From: Roseburia hominis
GTDB lineage: Bacteria; Bacillota; Clostridia; Lachnospirales; Lachnospiraceae
Direction of reading: 5' to 3'
DNA length: 64,000 bases
Assembly (NCBI GenBank): GCA_040702975.1
Contig: CP159990.1
Span: 2,418,001 to 2,482,000 of the forward strand
Part shown: in pieces, positions 39,582-48,322 of the stretch
How positions within the stretch are numbered: the first letter of the stretch is position 1
Layout of the letters: every line of letters starts with the position of its first letter
Program-made: the position numbers and the translations under genes
Notes under the pieces: model-generated
What the model was told of the DNA's origin: nothing
What the model saw: the letters and a program-made list of their open reading frames with translations, nothing else
Databases searched by the model: none

Positions 39582-40966
39582 TGGCAGACGTATTAAAGAA
39601 AGTGCCTGTAAGAGAACAGGATCCGAAGGTTCGTGCAACCAACTTTGAAGAAGTATGTTATGGATACAATCAGGAAGAGGCTATGGATGAAGCTACCAGA
39701 TGTATCAACTGTAAGAACGCGCAGTGTGTAAAAGGATGCCCGGTAGGAATCAATATTCCGGGATTTATCCAGCAGGTAAAAGCAGGAAACATCGAGGAGG
39801 CGTACAAGATTATTGGACAGTCCTCAGCGCTTCCGGCAGTCTGTGGACGTGTTTGTCCTCAGGAGTCTCAGTGTGAAGGAAAATGTATCCGTGGTATCAA
39901 GGGCGAGCCTGTTTCCATCGGTAAGCTGGAGCGTTTCGTAGCAGACTATGCTCTGGAGCATGATATCAAACCGGTTGGCGCTGAAAAGAAGAACGGACAC
40001 AAAGTTGCAGTAATCGGTTCCGGCCCGTCAGGTCTTACCTGTGCAGGCGACCTTGCAAAGCTTGGTTATGATGTAACGGTATTTGAAGCTCTTCATGAGC
40101 TGGGCGGCGTACTTGTTTACGGTATTCCGGAGTTCCGTCTTCCGAAGCAGAAAGTCGTTGCAAAAGAGATTGATAAAGTAAAAGAACTTGGCGTTAAATT
40201 CGAGTCCAACGTGGTAATTGGTAAAGCTACTACCATTGACCAGTTAATCGAAGATGAGGGATTTGAGGCTGTATTCATCGGTTCCGGTGCAGGTCTTCCG
40301 AAGTTCATGGGAATTCCTGGCGAAAATGCGAACGGCGTATTCTCTGCAAATGAGTACCTGACCCGAAGCAACCTGATGAAAGCTTTTGATGATACTTATG
40401 ATACTCCGATCGTAGCAGGCAAGAAGGTTGCTGTTGTCGGCGGTGGTAACGTGGCTATGGACGCTGCAAGAACGGCACTCCGTCTTGGCGCAGAGGTTCA
40501 TATCGTTTACCGTCGTAGTGAAGAAGAGCTTCCGGCCAGAGTGGAAGAAGTACATCACGCAAAAGAAGAGGGTGTACAGTTCGATCTTCTGACCAATCCG
40601 GTTGAGATTCTGGAAGAAGATGGATGGGTAAAAGGTATCAAGTGTGTTCGCATGGAACTTGGCGAGCCAGATGCTTCCGGAAGAAGACGTCCGGTTGCAA
40701 TCGAAGGTTCTGAGTTCGTAATCGACGTTGATACAGTTATCATGTCACTTGGAACTTCCCCGAACCCGCTGATTTCTTCTACTACCGAAGGTCTTGAGGT
40801 CAACAAATGGAAATGTATCGTAGCGGATGAAGAATTCGGTAAGACATCCAAAGAGGGTGTATACGCCGGAGGAGATGCTGTTACAGGTGCAGCTACCGTT
40901 ATCCTCGCTATGGGCGCTGGTAAGGCTGGAGCAAAAGGTATTCATGAATATCTGTCAAACAAATAA
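39581..40966 (+). CDS. NfnB/GltD-like NADPH oxidoreductase
   Basis: A 461-residue iron-sulfur flavoprotein of the glutamate synthase small-subunit type. The N-terminal domain has CINCKNAQCVKGCPVGINI and CGRVCPQESQCEGKC, the ligands of two 4Fe-4S clusters. The first Rossmann motif VIGSGPSGLTCAGDLAKLGY binds FAD and GGGNVAMDAARTALRLG binds NADPH. No glutamate synthase large subunit is near, and pairing with the upstream subunit makes NfnB (bifurcating NADPH enzyme) the better name than GltD. The gene starts at the last base of the upstream stop codon. Confidence 0.87.
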   Translation: MADVLKKVPVREQDPKVRATNFEEVCYGYNQEEAMDEATRCINCKNAQCVKGCPVGINIPGFIQQVKAGNIEEAYKIIGQSSALPAVCGRVCPQESQCEGKCIRGIKGEPVSIGKLERFVADYALEHDIKPVGAEKKNGHKVAVIGSGPSGLTCAGDLAKLGYDVTVFEALHELGGVLVYGIPEFRLPKQKVVAKEIDKVKELGVKFESNVVIGKATTIDQLIEDEGFEAVFIGSGAGLPKFMGIPGENANGVFSANEYLTRSNLMKAFDDTYDTPIVAGKKVAVVGGGNVAMDAARTALRLGAEVHIVYRRSEEELPARVEEVHHAKEEGVQFDLLTNPVEILEEDGWVKGIKCVRMELGEPDASGRRRPVAIEGSEFVIDVDTVIMSLGTSPNPLISSTTEGLEVNKWKCIVADEEFGKTSKEGVYAGGDAVTGAATVILAMGAGKAGAKGIHEYLSNK

Positions 40967-40978
40967 ATGACCGGTTTT

Positions 40979-41020
40979 AAACTCTATGCGGTGGCGAGAG
41001 CTGCTGCATAGAGTTTTTTG
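40979..41020 (+). terminator. Terminator after nfnAB
   Basis: AACTCTATGC (about 40980-40989) pairs with GCATAGAGTT (41006-41015) around a GC-rich loop, followed by TTTTG. A family A repeat starts at the next base. Confidence 0.7.
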
Positions 41021-41110
41021 CTGCCAGGCATGTCTAAGTGAAGATACGGTGGATCTTCATCTCGTTTGCCAGGCATGCCTAAGTGAAGATCCAGTGGAGT
41101 TTTATTTCGG
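41021..41110. repeat. Family A repeat, two tandem copies
   Basis: Units 41021-41065 and 41066-41110, again 45 bp. The first has TGAAGATACGGTGGATCTTCA; the second GTGAAGATCCAGTGGAGTTTTAT, which pairs less well and looks decayed. About 25 bases beyond, TGCCATGCATGGCA is a separate short palindrome. Confidence 0.82.
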
Positions 41111-41261
41111 TTGCCATGCATGGCACCAAATAGGCGTTTGACGAACGTTTATCCGGCAATTACCGGTCATATACTGTCAAAATGCGAAATTCTCGTTTCA
41201 TGTCGTGGTATTTTTAAGTCTCAGAAGGTAATATGAGTGCGAAAGGAGAGGAAAGGAACCA

Positions 41262-41771
41262 ATGAATCAGGAAAAAATAGGAGCATTCTTGAAAAAACTG
41301 CGTAAAGAAAAGAATGTTACACAGGAACAACTGGCAGAGGTATTTGGCGTTTCCAATCGCACGATCAGCAGGTGGGAGAATGGAATTAATATGCCGGACC
41401 TCGGTCTTTTACTTGATATTGCCAGGTATTATCAGGTGGGAATCGAAGAAATCCTAAACGGAGAAAGGACAGTAGAAATGAGAGATGAAAAAACTGAGGA
41501 GACCATGTATAAGATTGCAGAATATACGAATGAGGAGAAGGCAAGATTTACAAAAAGACTGCATTATTTGTTCATCGTCGGAGTAGCCGGAATCATTCTC
41601 TTCCTGGTGCTCGACGAGGTCGGACTAGCGAATACCGCACCTTATGAAATGATTGCAAGCTTTGGACTTGGCATAGCCTTGGGTATGCTGCTGTGCGGCG
41701 TGATTTTCACGAGCAGATATGGAGCCAGGATTCGCGAGGCAAAGATGAGACTTTTACACAGGAGACGGTAA
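41262..41771 (+). CDS. XRE-type helix-turn-helix protein with membrane helices
   Basis: A 169-residue protein. Residues 6-60 are an XRE/Cro DNA-binding domain (LRKEKNVTQEQLAEVFGVSNRTISRWENG). After a charged linker it has two hydrophobic segments (YLFIVGVAGIILFLVLDEV and ASFGLGIALGMLLCGVIF), then a basic tail. A membrane-tethered regulator of this layout is common in clostridia; its target is unknown. GGAAAGGAACC precedes the ATG. It is followed by a strong terminator and stands alone. Confidence 0.8.
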   Translation: MNQEKIGAFLKKLRKEKNVTQEQLAEVFGVSNRTISRWENGINMPDLGLLLDIARYYQVGIEEILNGERTVEMRDEKTEETMYKIAEYTNEEKARFTKRLHYLFIVGVAGIILFLVLDEVGLANTAPYEMIASFGLGIALGMLLCGVIFTSRYGARIREAKMRLLHRRR

Positions 41772-41886
41772 TACGAACATTTGAAATAAAGAAAAAGTCA
41801 ATGATTCCATGAGATAAACAGCAGGCAACTTCATATCATAGGAGTCAAAATGCCTTTTGTCTCTATATCAATAGCTTAATAAAAAA

Positions 41887-41954
41887 ATGACACAGCACAC
41901 TTGGGGTACTTTCCTTTGCAGGAGGTGCCCCAAGTGTGTTGTATCATGTTTTTA
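41887..41954 (+). terminator. Long terminator hairpin after the XRE gene
   Basis: A stem of about 23 pairs between ATGACACAGCACACTTGGGG (from 41887) and CCCCAAGTGTGTTGTATCAT (ending 41947), with a few G-U pairs, followed by GTTTTTATTT. Its length is unusual for a simple terminator. Confidence 0.75.
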
Positions 41955-42097
41955 TTTCATAGGAAAGTGCGTTCTTTGAAACAAAAAACGCTTCGCCGGA
42001 ATCGAACTGCGGCGGAGAAGAAGTGTGTCGCGAAAGTGGCCCGCCGCGGGTGGAGAATTTTATATATTTGTATTTGAAAAGATTTTGCGCAGGCAAG

Positions 42098-42126
42098 TGG
42101 ACAATCAGAAAAGAGAATGATATAAT
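42098..42126 (+). promoter_or_regulatory. Promoter of the PNPOx-like gene
   Basis: TGGACA (42098-42103), 17 bases and a consensus TATAAT (42121-42126). Transcription would begin near 42133, which rules out the ATG at 42130 and supports the start at 42157. Confidence 0.75.
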
Positions 42127-42156
42127 CGAATGATACATGAAAAGGAGAAGAGGATC

Positions 42157-42624
42157 ATGCGAAGAAAAGACAGGGAAATCTGTGATATACAGGAAATTTT
42201 GAAAATTGTTGATCATTGTAAGGTATGTCGGATTGGATTATGCGACGAGGGAAAGGTTTATATCGTTCCGGTAAATTTTGGATATCAGTTCCGGAACGAA
42301 AAACTGGTGCTGTATATGCATGGTGCAAAAGCAGGATATAAGTACGAGGTCATGGAGAAAAATCCACAGGTGGGTTTTGAGATGGATTGCGAGCATGAAC
42401 TGCTGGAAGCAGAGGCTGCCTGCGGGTATGGGTATTGCTTCGCAAGCATAATTGGGAACGGCGTGGCAGAGCTCGTGACGGATATGGAAGAGAAGAAAGA
42501 GGCACTTGCGTTATTGATGAGACAGCAGACAGGAAAGGATTTCTCTTTTGGCGAGAAAGAAGCAGATTCTGTAACTGTGTGGAAAGTGACCTCCGAAACA
42601 TTTACCGCAAAGCAGAGGAAATAA
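42157..42624 (+). CDS. Pyridoxamine 5'-phosphate oxidase family protein
   Basis: A 155-residue FMN-binding split-barrel protein of the PNPOx-like group, similar to NimA-type flavoproteins. It begins MRRKDREICDIQEILKIVDHCKVCRIG and includes VYIVPVNFGYQFRNEKLVLYMHGAKAGYK, the expected flavin and phosphate region. GSG-like FASIIGNGVAEL follows. The substrate is unknown; some relatives reduce nitroimidazoles. The ATG follows AAGGAG by 9 bases. It is the first gene of a small run with the alkylation repair and yaaA genes (gaps of 4 bases and a 4-base overlap), which hints at a stress-response unit. Confidence 0.8.
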   Translation: MRRKDREICDIQEILKIVDHCKVCRIGLCDEGKVYIVPVNFGYQFRNEKLVLYMHGAKAGYKYEVMEKNPQVGFEMDCEHELLEAEAACGYGYCFASIIGNGVAELVTDMEEKKEALALLMRQQTGKDFSFGEKEADSVTVWKVTSETFTAKQRK

Positions 42625-42628
42625 AAGT

Positions 42629-43318
42629 ATGAATCAACTAGTAGAAGAGATTAAAAAGGAACTTATCGGGCTTGTTGACACCAAATATCGGGATTTCCAC
42701 TCGGGATTGCTGCCGGGAGTGGAGAACATTATGGGCGTTCGGATACCTGAGCTTCGGAAACTGGCAAGAAAGATTGCCAGGCAGGACTGGCGCGCCTATC
42801 TCGCGGAAGCTGCCTGCGATACCTATGAGGAAATTATGATTCAGGGTATGGTGATCGGATATGCGAAGATGGAGATGGAAGAGCGGATTCGCTACCTGGA
42901 TGCCTTCGCGCCCAAAATCGATAACTGGGCGGTCTGCGATTGCTGCACCAGTACCTACAAATTTATGGGGCAGAATCAGGAGGAATGGTTTTCTTATTGT
43001 ATGAAGCAGATTGCCATAGGAACCGAATTCAGCGTCCGCTTCGGTGCCGTCTCACTCATGGACTATTTTATTAATGAAAAGTGGATTGATCAGGTATTGT
43101 CCGTGTATGACGAGATCCACCATGAAGGATACTATGTAAAGATGGCTGTCGCATGGGGAATTTCCATGTGCTATGTAAAATTCCCAGAAAAGACCTGGAA
43201 ATTTTTAGAAGGAAACCATCTGGATACATTTACACAAAATAAGGCCATTCAGAAGATACGGGAATCCTACCGGGTACCAAAAGAAGAGAAGGAAGAGCTG
43301 AAGAGGTTGCGGAGATGA
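42629..43318 (+). CDS. DNA alkylation repair protein, AlkD-like
   Basis: A 229-residue all-helical HEAT-repeat DNA glycosylase family protein. It has GVRIPELRKLARKIAR, then IDNWAVCDCCTSTYKF with the conserved tryptophan and aspartate that contact the damaged DNA, and GAVSLMDYFIN. AlkD removes N3 and N7 alkylated purines without flipping the base. The gene lies 4 bases after the PNPOx-like gene and its stop overlaps yaaA by 4 bases, so the three genes form one operon. Confidence 0.88.
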   Translation: MNQLVEEIKKELIGLVDTKYRDFHSGLLPGVENIMGVRIPELRKLARKIARQDWRAYLAEAACDTYEEIMIQGMVIGYAKMEMEERIRYLDAFAPKIDNWAVCDCCTSTYKFMGQNQEEWFSYCMKQIAIGTEFSVRFGAVSLMDYFINEKWIDQVLSVYDEIHHEGYYVKMAVAWGISMCYVKFPEKTWKFLEGNHLDTFTQNKAIQKIRESYRVPKEEKEELKRLRR

Positions 43319-44109
43319 AAATCATTATTTCACCGGCGAAGAAAATGAAGGTAGAGTCAGATTTTCTGGGAAGCGCAGGAATACCTTGCATGATGAACGA
43401 CACTAGGCAGATTTGTGAGGTAATGAAATCCTTTTCTCCCGGGGAGCTTCAGAAGATTTTCAAAGCCAATGATAAGATCACGGAAGAAAATTATCGCAGA
43501 TATCAGGAGATGGATCTGGACAAGGCGATCACCCCGGCAGTTCTGGCCTATTCGGGACTGGCGTTTAACAATATGGCCCCGCAGGTATTTACGGACGGGC
43601 AGTGGGAATATGTTAAGAAGAATTTGAAAATCCTGAGCGGATTTTATGGGATTTTGGGCGCATTGGACGGCGTGGTGCCTTATCGCCTGGAAATGCAGGC
43701 TAAGGTCAAGGTGGCAGGAAAGAAAGATCTGTATACGTTTTGGCAGAATCGGATCTACCAGGTGCTTGCGAAAGAACTTCGGGAAGAGGAGGAGGGTCCG
43801 CTGATCCTGAATCTCGCTTCTAAGGAATACAGCCAGGTGATCGAGCCTTTTGTGGAGGAGGATATCCGGTTCGTCACCTGCGTGTTCGCGGAATATGTAG
43901 ATGGAAAGCTGATTACCAAAGGAACGAAAGCGAAGATGGCCAGAGGGCAGATGGTCGCGTTTTTGGCAAAGGAAAATGCTGAAACTTTGGAAAAAGTGAA
44001 AGAATTCAGGGAGCTTGGATTCGTCTGGCATGAGGAGTTATCCAGTGAAAAAGAACTGGTATTTATAGAGCAAAAGTCAAATACCCCGCAGCAAGCTACG
44101 GAGCATTGA
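43315..44109 (+). CDS. yaaA: Peroxide stress protein YaaA
   Basis: A 264-residue DUF328 protein that in E. coli lowers free iron during hydrogen peroxide stress and binds DNA. It starts MKIIISPAKKMKVESD and has AYSGLAFNNM, GFYGILGALDGVVPYRLEM and NLASKEYSQ, all family signatures. The last 12 or so codons (from about 44076) lie within a family C repeat, so the native C-terminus ends near VFIEQK and the QATEH end was added by the insertion. ATGA overlap with the upstream gene shows coupling. Confidence 0.9.
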   Translation: MKIIISPAKKMKVESDFLGSAGIPCMMNDTRQICEVMKSFSPGELQKIFKANDKITEENYRRYQEMDLDKAITPAVLAYSGLAFNNMAPQVFTDGQWEYVKKNLKILSGFYGILGALDGVVPYRLEMQAKVKVAGKKDLYTFWQNRIYQVLAKELREEEEGPLILNLASKEYSQVIEPFVEEDIRFVTCVFAEYVDGKLITKGTKAKMARGQMVAFLAKENAETLEKVKEFRELGFVWHEELSSEKELVFIEQKSNTPQQATEH

Positions 44110-44167
44110 CCCTCGCGGCAGTCGCCAAATGACTGCAAGCAGTCGCTTGGCTCGTTGCCCGCGGGAA
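44075..44167. repeat. Family C repeat
   Basis: About 90 bases running from GTCAAATACCCCG to CCGCGGGAAT. It aligns with 50972-51070: both hold AAGCTACGGAG, then a CAAAT box, CAAGCA and GCTTGG followed by TCG. It contains GCAGTCG/TGACTGC-type inverted repeats. Its left end overlaps the end of yaaA. Confidence 0.8.
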
Positions 44168-44197
44168 TAGAAGAATTTGTAAAATCGGGAGGAGAAC

Positions 44198-44854
44198 ATG
44201 AGGTACCAATATATTTTATTTGATTTGGACGGAACCATCACGGAGTCAGAACCTGGAATCGTGAATTCCGTCTGCTATGCCCTGGAGAAGATGGGGATTA
44301 CCGTGGAGGACGGAGCAGACCTGAAGAAATTTATCGGTCCGCCGCTTGTGGATTCGATGAAACAGTTTTACGGAATGAGTCAGGAAGACGCACAAAAGGC
44401 GGTTGTCTATTACCGCGAATATTATGCCGAGAAGGGGATTTTTGAGAATTCCGTGTATGTCGGCTTCGTGGAAGCGGCCCAAAGACTTAAGGCTGCCGGC
44501 AAGGTACTGGCGGTGGCGACCTCAAAACCGGAGGCTTATGCAAAACGGATCGCAGAGCATTTTGGTTTTACGAACTTATTTGTGGAGATTTACGGGGCTT
44601 CTATGGACGGCACCCGTCTCAATAAATCCGACGTGATCCATTACGCCCTCGATGCACTGGGAGTAGAAGAGGCCGGGAAAGAAGAGGTGCTGATGATCGG
44701 AGACAGAAGTCATGACGTGCTCGGAGCAAAGAAGAACGGGATCGACTGTATGGGCGTACTCTACGGCTACGGAAGCCGGGAGGAACTTAAGCAGGCCGGG
44801 GCGAAATATATTGCTGAAACTACGACGGCAATCGCTGATTTGATTTTGGCATAG
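44198..44854 (+). CDS. HAD family phosphatase
   Basis: A 218-residue haloacid dehalogenase-type hydrolase of the phosphoglycolate phosphatase/Gph group. Motif I is LFDLDGTITESEPG with the nucleophile aspartate near residue 9; motif II is AVATSKPEAY; motif III and IV include GDRSHDVLGAKKNGID. A helical cap lies between residues 15 and 90. The substrate cannot be told; phosphoglycolate or a related small phosphoester is likely. It follows the family C repeat, behind GGGAGGAG. Confidence 0.85.
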   Translation: MRYQYILFDLDGTITESEPGIVNSVCYALEKMGITVEDGADLKKFIGPPLVDSMKQFYGMSQEDAQKAVVYYREYYAEKGIFENSVYVGFVEAAQRLKAAGKVLAVATSKPEAYAKRIAEHFGFTNLFVEIYGASMDGTRLNKSDVIHYALDALGVEEAGKEEVLMIGDRSHDVLGAKKNGIDCMGVLYGYGSREELKQAGAKYIAETTTAIADLILA

Positions 44855-44893
44855 CGCATTTTCGCGAATCAGTAGTTTGAAGGAAAAGGATTA

Positions 44894-46918
44894 ATGGAAT
44901 CTATGGATTTTTTGGAATATGTGACAGGAAAACTGAGAGAAAAAATATCCGAGATCGATCAGACTCTTTCGGAAGGGCAAAAAGAGATCGAAGATATGCA
45001 TGAGTATTACTGGGAAAACTATGCGGAAATGGACGAGTATGGATATGAGGAGTATGATAACCAGCAGGCCCTTTTCCAGCAGGTGAATGCGAATCAGGAG
45101 CAGCTAAAGCTAAAGCACCGGTATGAGAAAATGCTGGATTCTCCGTATTTCGGAAGGGTCGATTTTGTGTTCGACGGGGAAGATACGGCCGAGAGTTTTT
45201 ATATAGGAATCGCAAATTTTGCCCCTAAAACCGGGATGACACCTCTGATCTATGACTGGCGGGCGCCAGTTTCCAGCCTCTTCTACGATTACGACCGCGG
45301 GATGGCAAGCTACGTGGCGCCGGGCGGCATAATGGAAGGGGAGATCACATCCAAATGGCAGTATAAGATTAAGAACGGAAACCTGATTTATTGTTTTGAG
45401 AGCGATACGAAGATCGATGATGAGATATTAAAGCAGGAGCTGGGAAATAGCGGAGATGTACAGCTTAAAAATATTGTCCGCACGATCCAGAGGGAGCAGA
45501 ATGCCATTATCCGCAATACAAAGGACCGCATTCTTGTGATCCAGGGAGCTGCCGGAAGCGGAAAAACGTCGGTTGCCCTGCATCGGATCGCCTATCTGCT
45601 GTACCATGACAGAGATTCTCTTCGGGCGTCAGATATTCTGATCCTGTCACCGAACAGCGTATTTTCTGATTATATTTCCCATATTCTTCCTGAACTTGGG
45701 GAGGAAAATATTCAGGAAATGAGTATTGATCTTTTTGCATACCGGGAACTTAACGATACGGCAGATGACTGTGAGGACAAATATGATTATCTGGAAAAAC
45801 TTATGAAATTTCCGGATTTGGGATTTTCGGAGCGCGTTCATGAAAAACAGTCGGCAGCATTTGTGGGGCAGATTGAGGGCTTTCTGGCTCTGCTGGAGGA
45901 TCGTTTGATGGATTTCGCCGGTGTGACATTCCGTAAGGAAGAAATGCCGGAGGATCGGATCATTTATCTGTTCTATTTTAAATTTCAGGACATTCCGCTG
46001 TTAGCCAGAATGGACGCTGTAAGAGAATATTTTGTGGATGAGTATGAGACCCTGCATGGCAGGCAGATCAGCGAAGAGGATGCCGAATACTTAAAGGAAC
46101 AGTTCGACCGCATGTATGTGACCCGGGATATTTATGTTATATATAACTGGCTTTTGGAAGATCTGGGCTATCCTCAGCTTCCGCATCTTCCAAGGGAAAA
46201 ACGTCTCATCGAATATGAAGATGTGTATCCTATGCTGTATTTAAAGTATCGACTGAAAGGCGGGCGAAAACACAAACATATCAAGCATCTGATCATTGAT
46301 GAGATGCAGGATTACTCCTATATGCAGTACGTGATCCTGGAATATCTCTTTGACTGCCGTATGACGATTCTGGGAGATTATGCCCAGACTCTGGATACCA
46401 GGATGCAGGATGTACTTACGTTTCTGCCGCAGATTTATAAGAAAAAACTGCGAAAAATCGTGATGAATAAGAGTTATCGAAACACCGTCGAAATCGTCAG
46501 GTATGCAGAGCAAATTGCAGGCGCCGGAGGACTTAAATTCCTTAAGCGCCATGGAAAAGAAGTGGTCGAAGAATCATTTCATTCAGACGAGGATATGATT
46601 CTGGAACTGAAAAAGAATATAAGGCTTGATTCGAAGGAATTTGAGACGGCAGCAATCATAACCATGACGCAGGAGGAGGCGAAGGATCTTGTCAGACTTT
46701 TGCCAAACAGGGGAATGGATGTGAATTATATTGACCGGGACAGTACGGCCTTCAAAAAAGGGGTGACGGTCACAACATTCTATATGGCAAAAGGACTGGA
46801 ATTTGACCAGGTCTTTGCCGTGACAAGGGACGACGGCAATCCGCTTTTACGGCAGGCGAAATATATCTGCGCGACAAGGGCGCTGCATGAGCTTTATATG
46901 TATACGATTCGTTCATAG
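44894..46918 (+). CDS. helD: HelD-like UvrD/Rep-type ATPase
   Basis: A 674-residue superfamily 1 protein similar to HelD, which removes stalled RNA polymerase from DNA and recycles it. The N-terminal coiled arm (1-95, LREKISEIDQTLSEGQKEIED) would enter the polymerase secondary channel. Walker A GAAGSGKTS is at 218-226, Walker B is LIIDEMQDYS, and YRNTVEIV and TTFYMAKGLEFDQVF are helicase motifs IV-VI. The length suits the clostridial form. It is monocistronic and starts 39 bases after the HAD gene. Confidence 0.85.
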   Translation: MESMDFLEYVTGKLREKISEIDQTLSEGQKEIEDMHEYYWENYAEMDEYGYEEYDNQQALFQQVNANQEQLKLKHRYEKMLDSPYFGRVDFVFDGEDTAESFYIGIANFAPKTGMTPLIYDWRAPVSSLFYDYDRGMASYVAPGGIMEGEITSKWQYKIKNGNLIYCFESDTKIDDEILKQELGNSGDVQLKNIVRTIQREQNAIIRNTKDRILVIQGAAGSGKTSVALHRIAYLLYHDRDSLRASDILILSPNSVFSDYISHILPELGEENIQEMSIDLFAYRELNDTADDCEDKYDYLEKLMKFPDLGFSERVHEKQSAAFVGQIEGFLALLEDRLMDFAGVTFRKEEMPEDRIIYLFYFKFQDIPLLARMDAVREYFVDEYETLHGRQISEEDAEYLKEQFDRMYVTRDIYVIYNWLLEDLGYPQLPHLPREKRLIEYEDVYPMLYLKYRLKGGRKHKHIKHLIIDEMQDYSYMQYVILEYLFDCRMTILGDYAQTLDTRMQDVLTFLPQIYKKKLRKIVMNKSYRNTVEIVRYAEQIAGAGGLKFLKRHGKEVVEESFHSDEDMILELKKNIRLDSKEFETAAIITMTQEEAKDLVRLLPNRGMDVNYIDRDSTAFKKGVTVTTFYMAKGLEFDQVFAVTRDDGNPLLRQAKYICATRALHELYMYTIRS

Positions 46919-47084
46919 CGGTGCAGAGGCCCTGAGCAGGTAATCTGCCAGAAAGGATTCTCGAAGGATTACAGCACATTAGTAGTTATGCCACAAGAAG
47001 CGCTTCACGATGGAGGTGATAATATTTTTGGCGGTATACAGCATATTAGCAACGGGGAAAAGGGACAGGTATGGTGAAAATGCA

Positions 47085-47564
47085 ATGAAAATTACAGTAG
47101 TTACGGTCGGAAAAATTAAAGAAAAATATTTAAGGGACGCGATTAGTGAATACAGTAAAAGACTCAGCAAATATTGCAAATTAGAAATGATAGAGGTATC
47201 TGATGAAAAAACGCCGGAAGGAGCAAGCGAGACGGTGGAGGATTCGATCCGCGATAAAGAAGCCGGAAGAATCCTGAAATACTTGAAGGATGATGCGTAT
47301 ATTATCACACTGGAAATCGGTGGGAAAATGCTGTCGTCGGAAGGATTTGCCGATAAGATCGATAAACTGGGCGTGCAGGGTGTAAGTCATATCATGTTTG
47401 TAATCGGCGGTTCGATTGGGCTTGGACGGGCGGTCCTTGCGAAATCGGATTATGCGCTGAGTTTTTCAAAGATGACATTTCCGCATCAGCTCATGAGAGT
47501 GATTCTGCTGGAACAGATTTACAGGGGATATCGGATCATGACAGGGGCGCCGTATCATAAGTAA
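47085..47564 (+). CDS. rlmH: 23S rRNA (pseudouridine1915-N3)-methyltransferase
   Basis: RlmH methylates pseudouridine 1915 of 23S rRNA in the assembled ribosome. The 159-residue protein equals the usual length and has the SPOUT knot with VIGGSIGLG and the C-terminal LSFSKMTFPHQLMRVILLEQIYRG. The true start is MKITVVTVGKIKEKY at 47085; the upstream in-frame ATG at 47010 would add 25 unrelated residues. Confidence 0.94.
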   Translation: MKITVVTVGKIKEKYLRDAISEYSKRLSKYCKLEMIEVSDEKTPEGASETVEDSIRDKEAGRILKYLKDDAYIITLEIGGKMLSSEGFADKIDKLGVQGVSHIMFVIGGSIGLGRAVLAKSDYALSFSKMTFPHQLMRVILLEQIYRGYRIMTGAPYHK

Positions 47565-47569
47565 TAGAA

Positions 47570-47598
47570 TTGCTTCTGATAACAATATAGGATATAAT
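47570..47598 (+). promoter_or_regulatory. Promoter of the nitroreductase gene
   Basis: TTGCTT (47570-47575), a 17-base spacer and TATAAT (47593-47598), directly after rlmH. Confidence 0.65.
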
Positions 47599-47644
47599 GA
47601 TGGGGGTTTTTAATATTGTATAAAATGAATGGAGGTATATGAAA

Positions 47645-48166
47645 ATGAAAGAAACGTTATTGGATCTGAAAAGCAGGAGAAGTTGCCGGAAGTATAAACC
47701 GGAGCAGATTAAGAGCGAGGAGTTAGAGGCTATTTTGGAGGCCGGAATCTACGCTCCGACCGGAATGGGTGCACAGAGTCCGATCATTATTGCCGTGCAG
47801 GACAAGGAAGTACGCGACCAGTTGTCAAAGATGAATGCGGAAGTTCTCGGCAGCAATACAGACCCATTTTATGGCGCGCCGACCGTGCTTGTGGTATTGG
47901 CGGATCGCTCACGTGGGACACATGTAGACGACGGGAACATGGTCATTGGTAATTTGTTGAATGCAGCTCATGCGGTTGGGGTTAGTTCCTGCTACATTTA
48001 CCGTGCAAGAGAGGTGTTTGACTCGGAAGAAGGAAAACAGCTTTTGAAAAAATGGGGCGTAGATGGCGACTATGAAGGAATTGGAAATGTGATCCTGGGT
48101 TATGGTCTGCCGGAAGGAATCAAAGAAGCGGCTCCGCGAAAAGAGGGGTATATTATTCGGGTTTAG
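47645..48166 (+). CDS. Nitroreductase family flavoprotein
   Basis: A short nitroreductase-like FMN enzyme of about 173 residues. It starts MKETLLDLKSRRSCRKYKPEQI, with the RRSCRKY phosphate-binding motif, and includes APTGMGAQSPIIIAVQ and NLLNAAHAVGVSSCYIYRA. The C-terminal GYGLPEG(I) is typical. Substrates are unknown; NAD(P)H-dependent reduction of nitro or enone compounds is the family role. GGAGGT at 47631-47636 favours the ATG at 47645 over that at 47639. A hairpin with T-run downstream (48252-48322) would end the transcript just before the cotJ gene. Confidence 0.8.
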   Translation: MKETLLDLKSRRSCRKYKPEQIKSEELEAILEAGIYAPTGMGAQSPIIIAVQDKEVRDQLSKMNAEVLGSNTDPFYGAPTVLVVLADRSRGTHVDDGNMVIGNLLNAAHAVGVSSCYIYRAREVFDSEEGKQLLKKWGVDGDYEGIGNVILGYGLPEGIKEAAPRKEGYIIRV

Positions 48167-48251
48167 AGAAAAGTTAGATATTTACCATAGTGGAGGATTT
48201 TAAAATTACATATTTTTCCTGCAGTTTGGTTTTCAAAAGGGTTCTAGAAAT

Positions 48252-48322
48252 TCCCTTCGTAAAAATAGTTGTTCATACAAACACTAAGTAGGGCAACAAA
48301 TTTTTACGAAGGGAGTTTTTTT
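48252..48322 (+). terminator. Terminator hairpin overlapping the cotJ promoter region
   Basis: Arms 48252-48266 and 48300-48314 pair over 15 bp without mismatch, with five further pairs inside (48269-48273 with 48295-48299), then GTTTTTTT (48315-48322). The loop holds CATACAAA (48274-48281), similar to the -10 box of sporulation sigma factors. The right arm includes the ribosome site GAAGGGAG of the next gene. Confidence 0.6.

Noticed and set aside
39581..40966. Glutamate synthase small subunit (gltD)
   Set aside because: No large subunit gene is adjacent, while an NfnA-type partner is fused by a one-base overlap.
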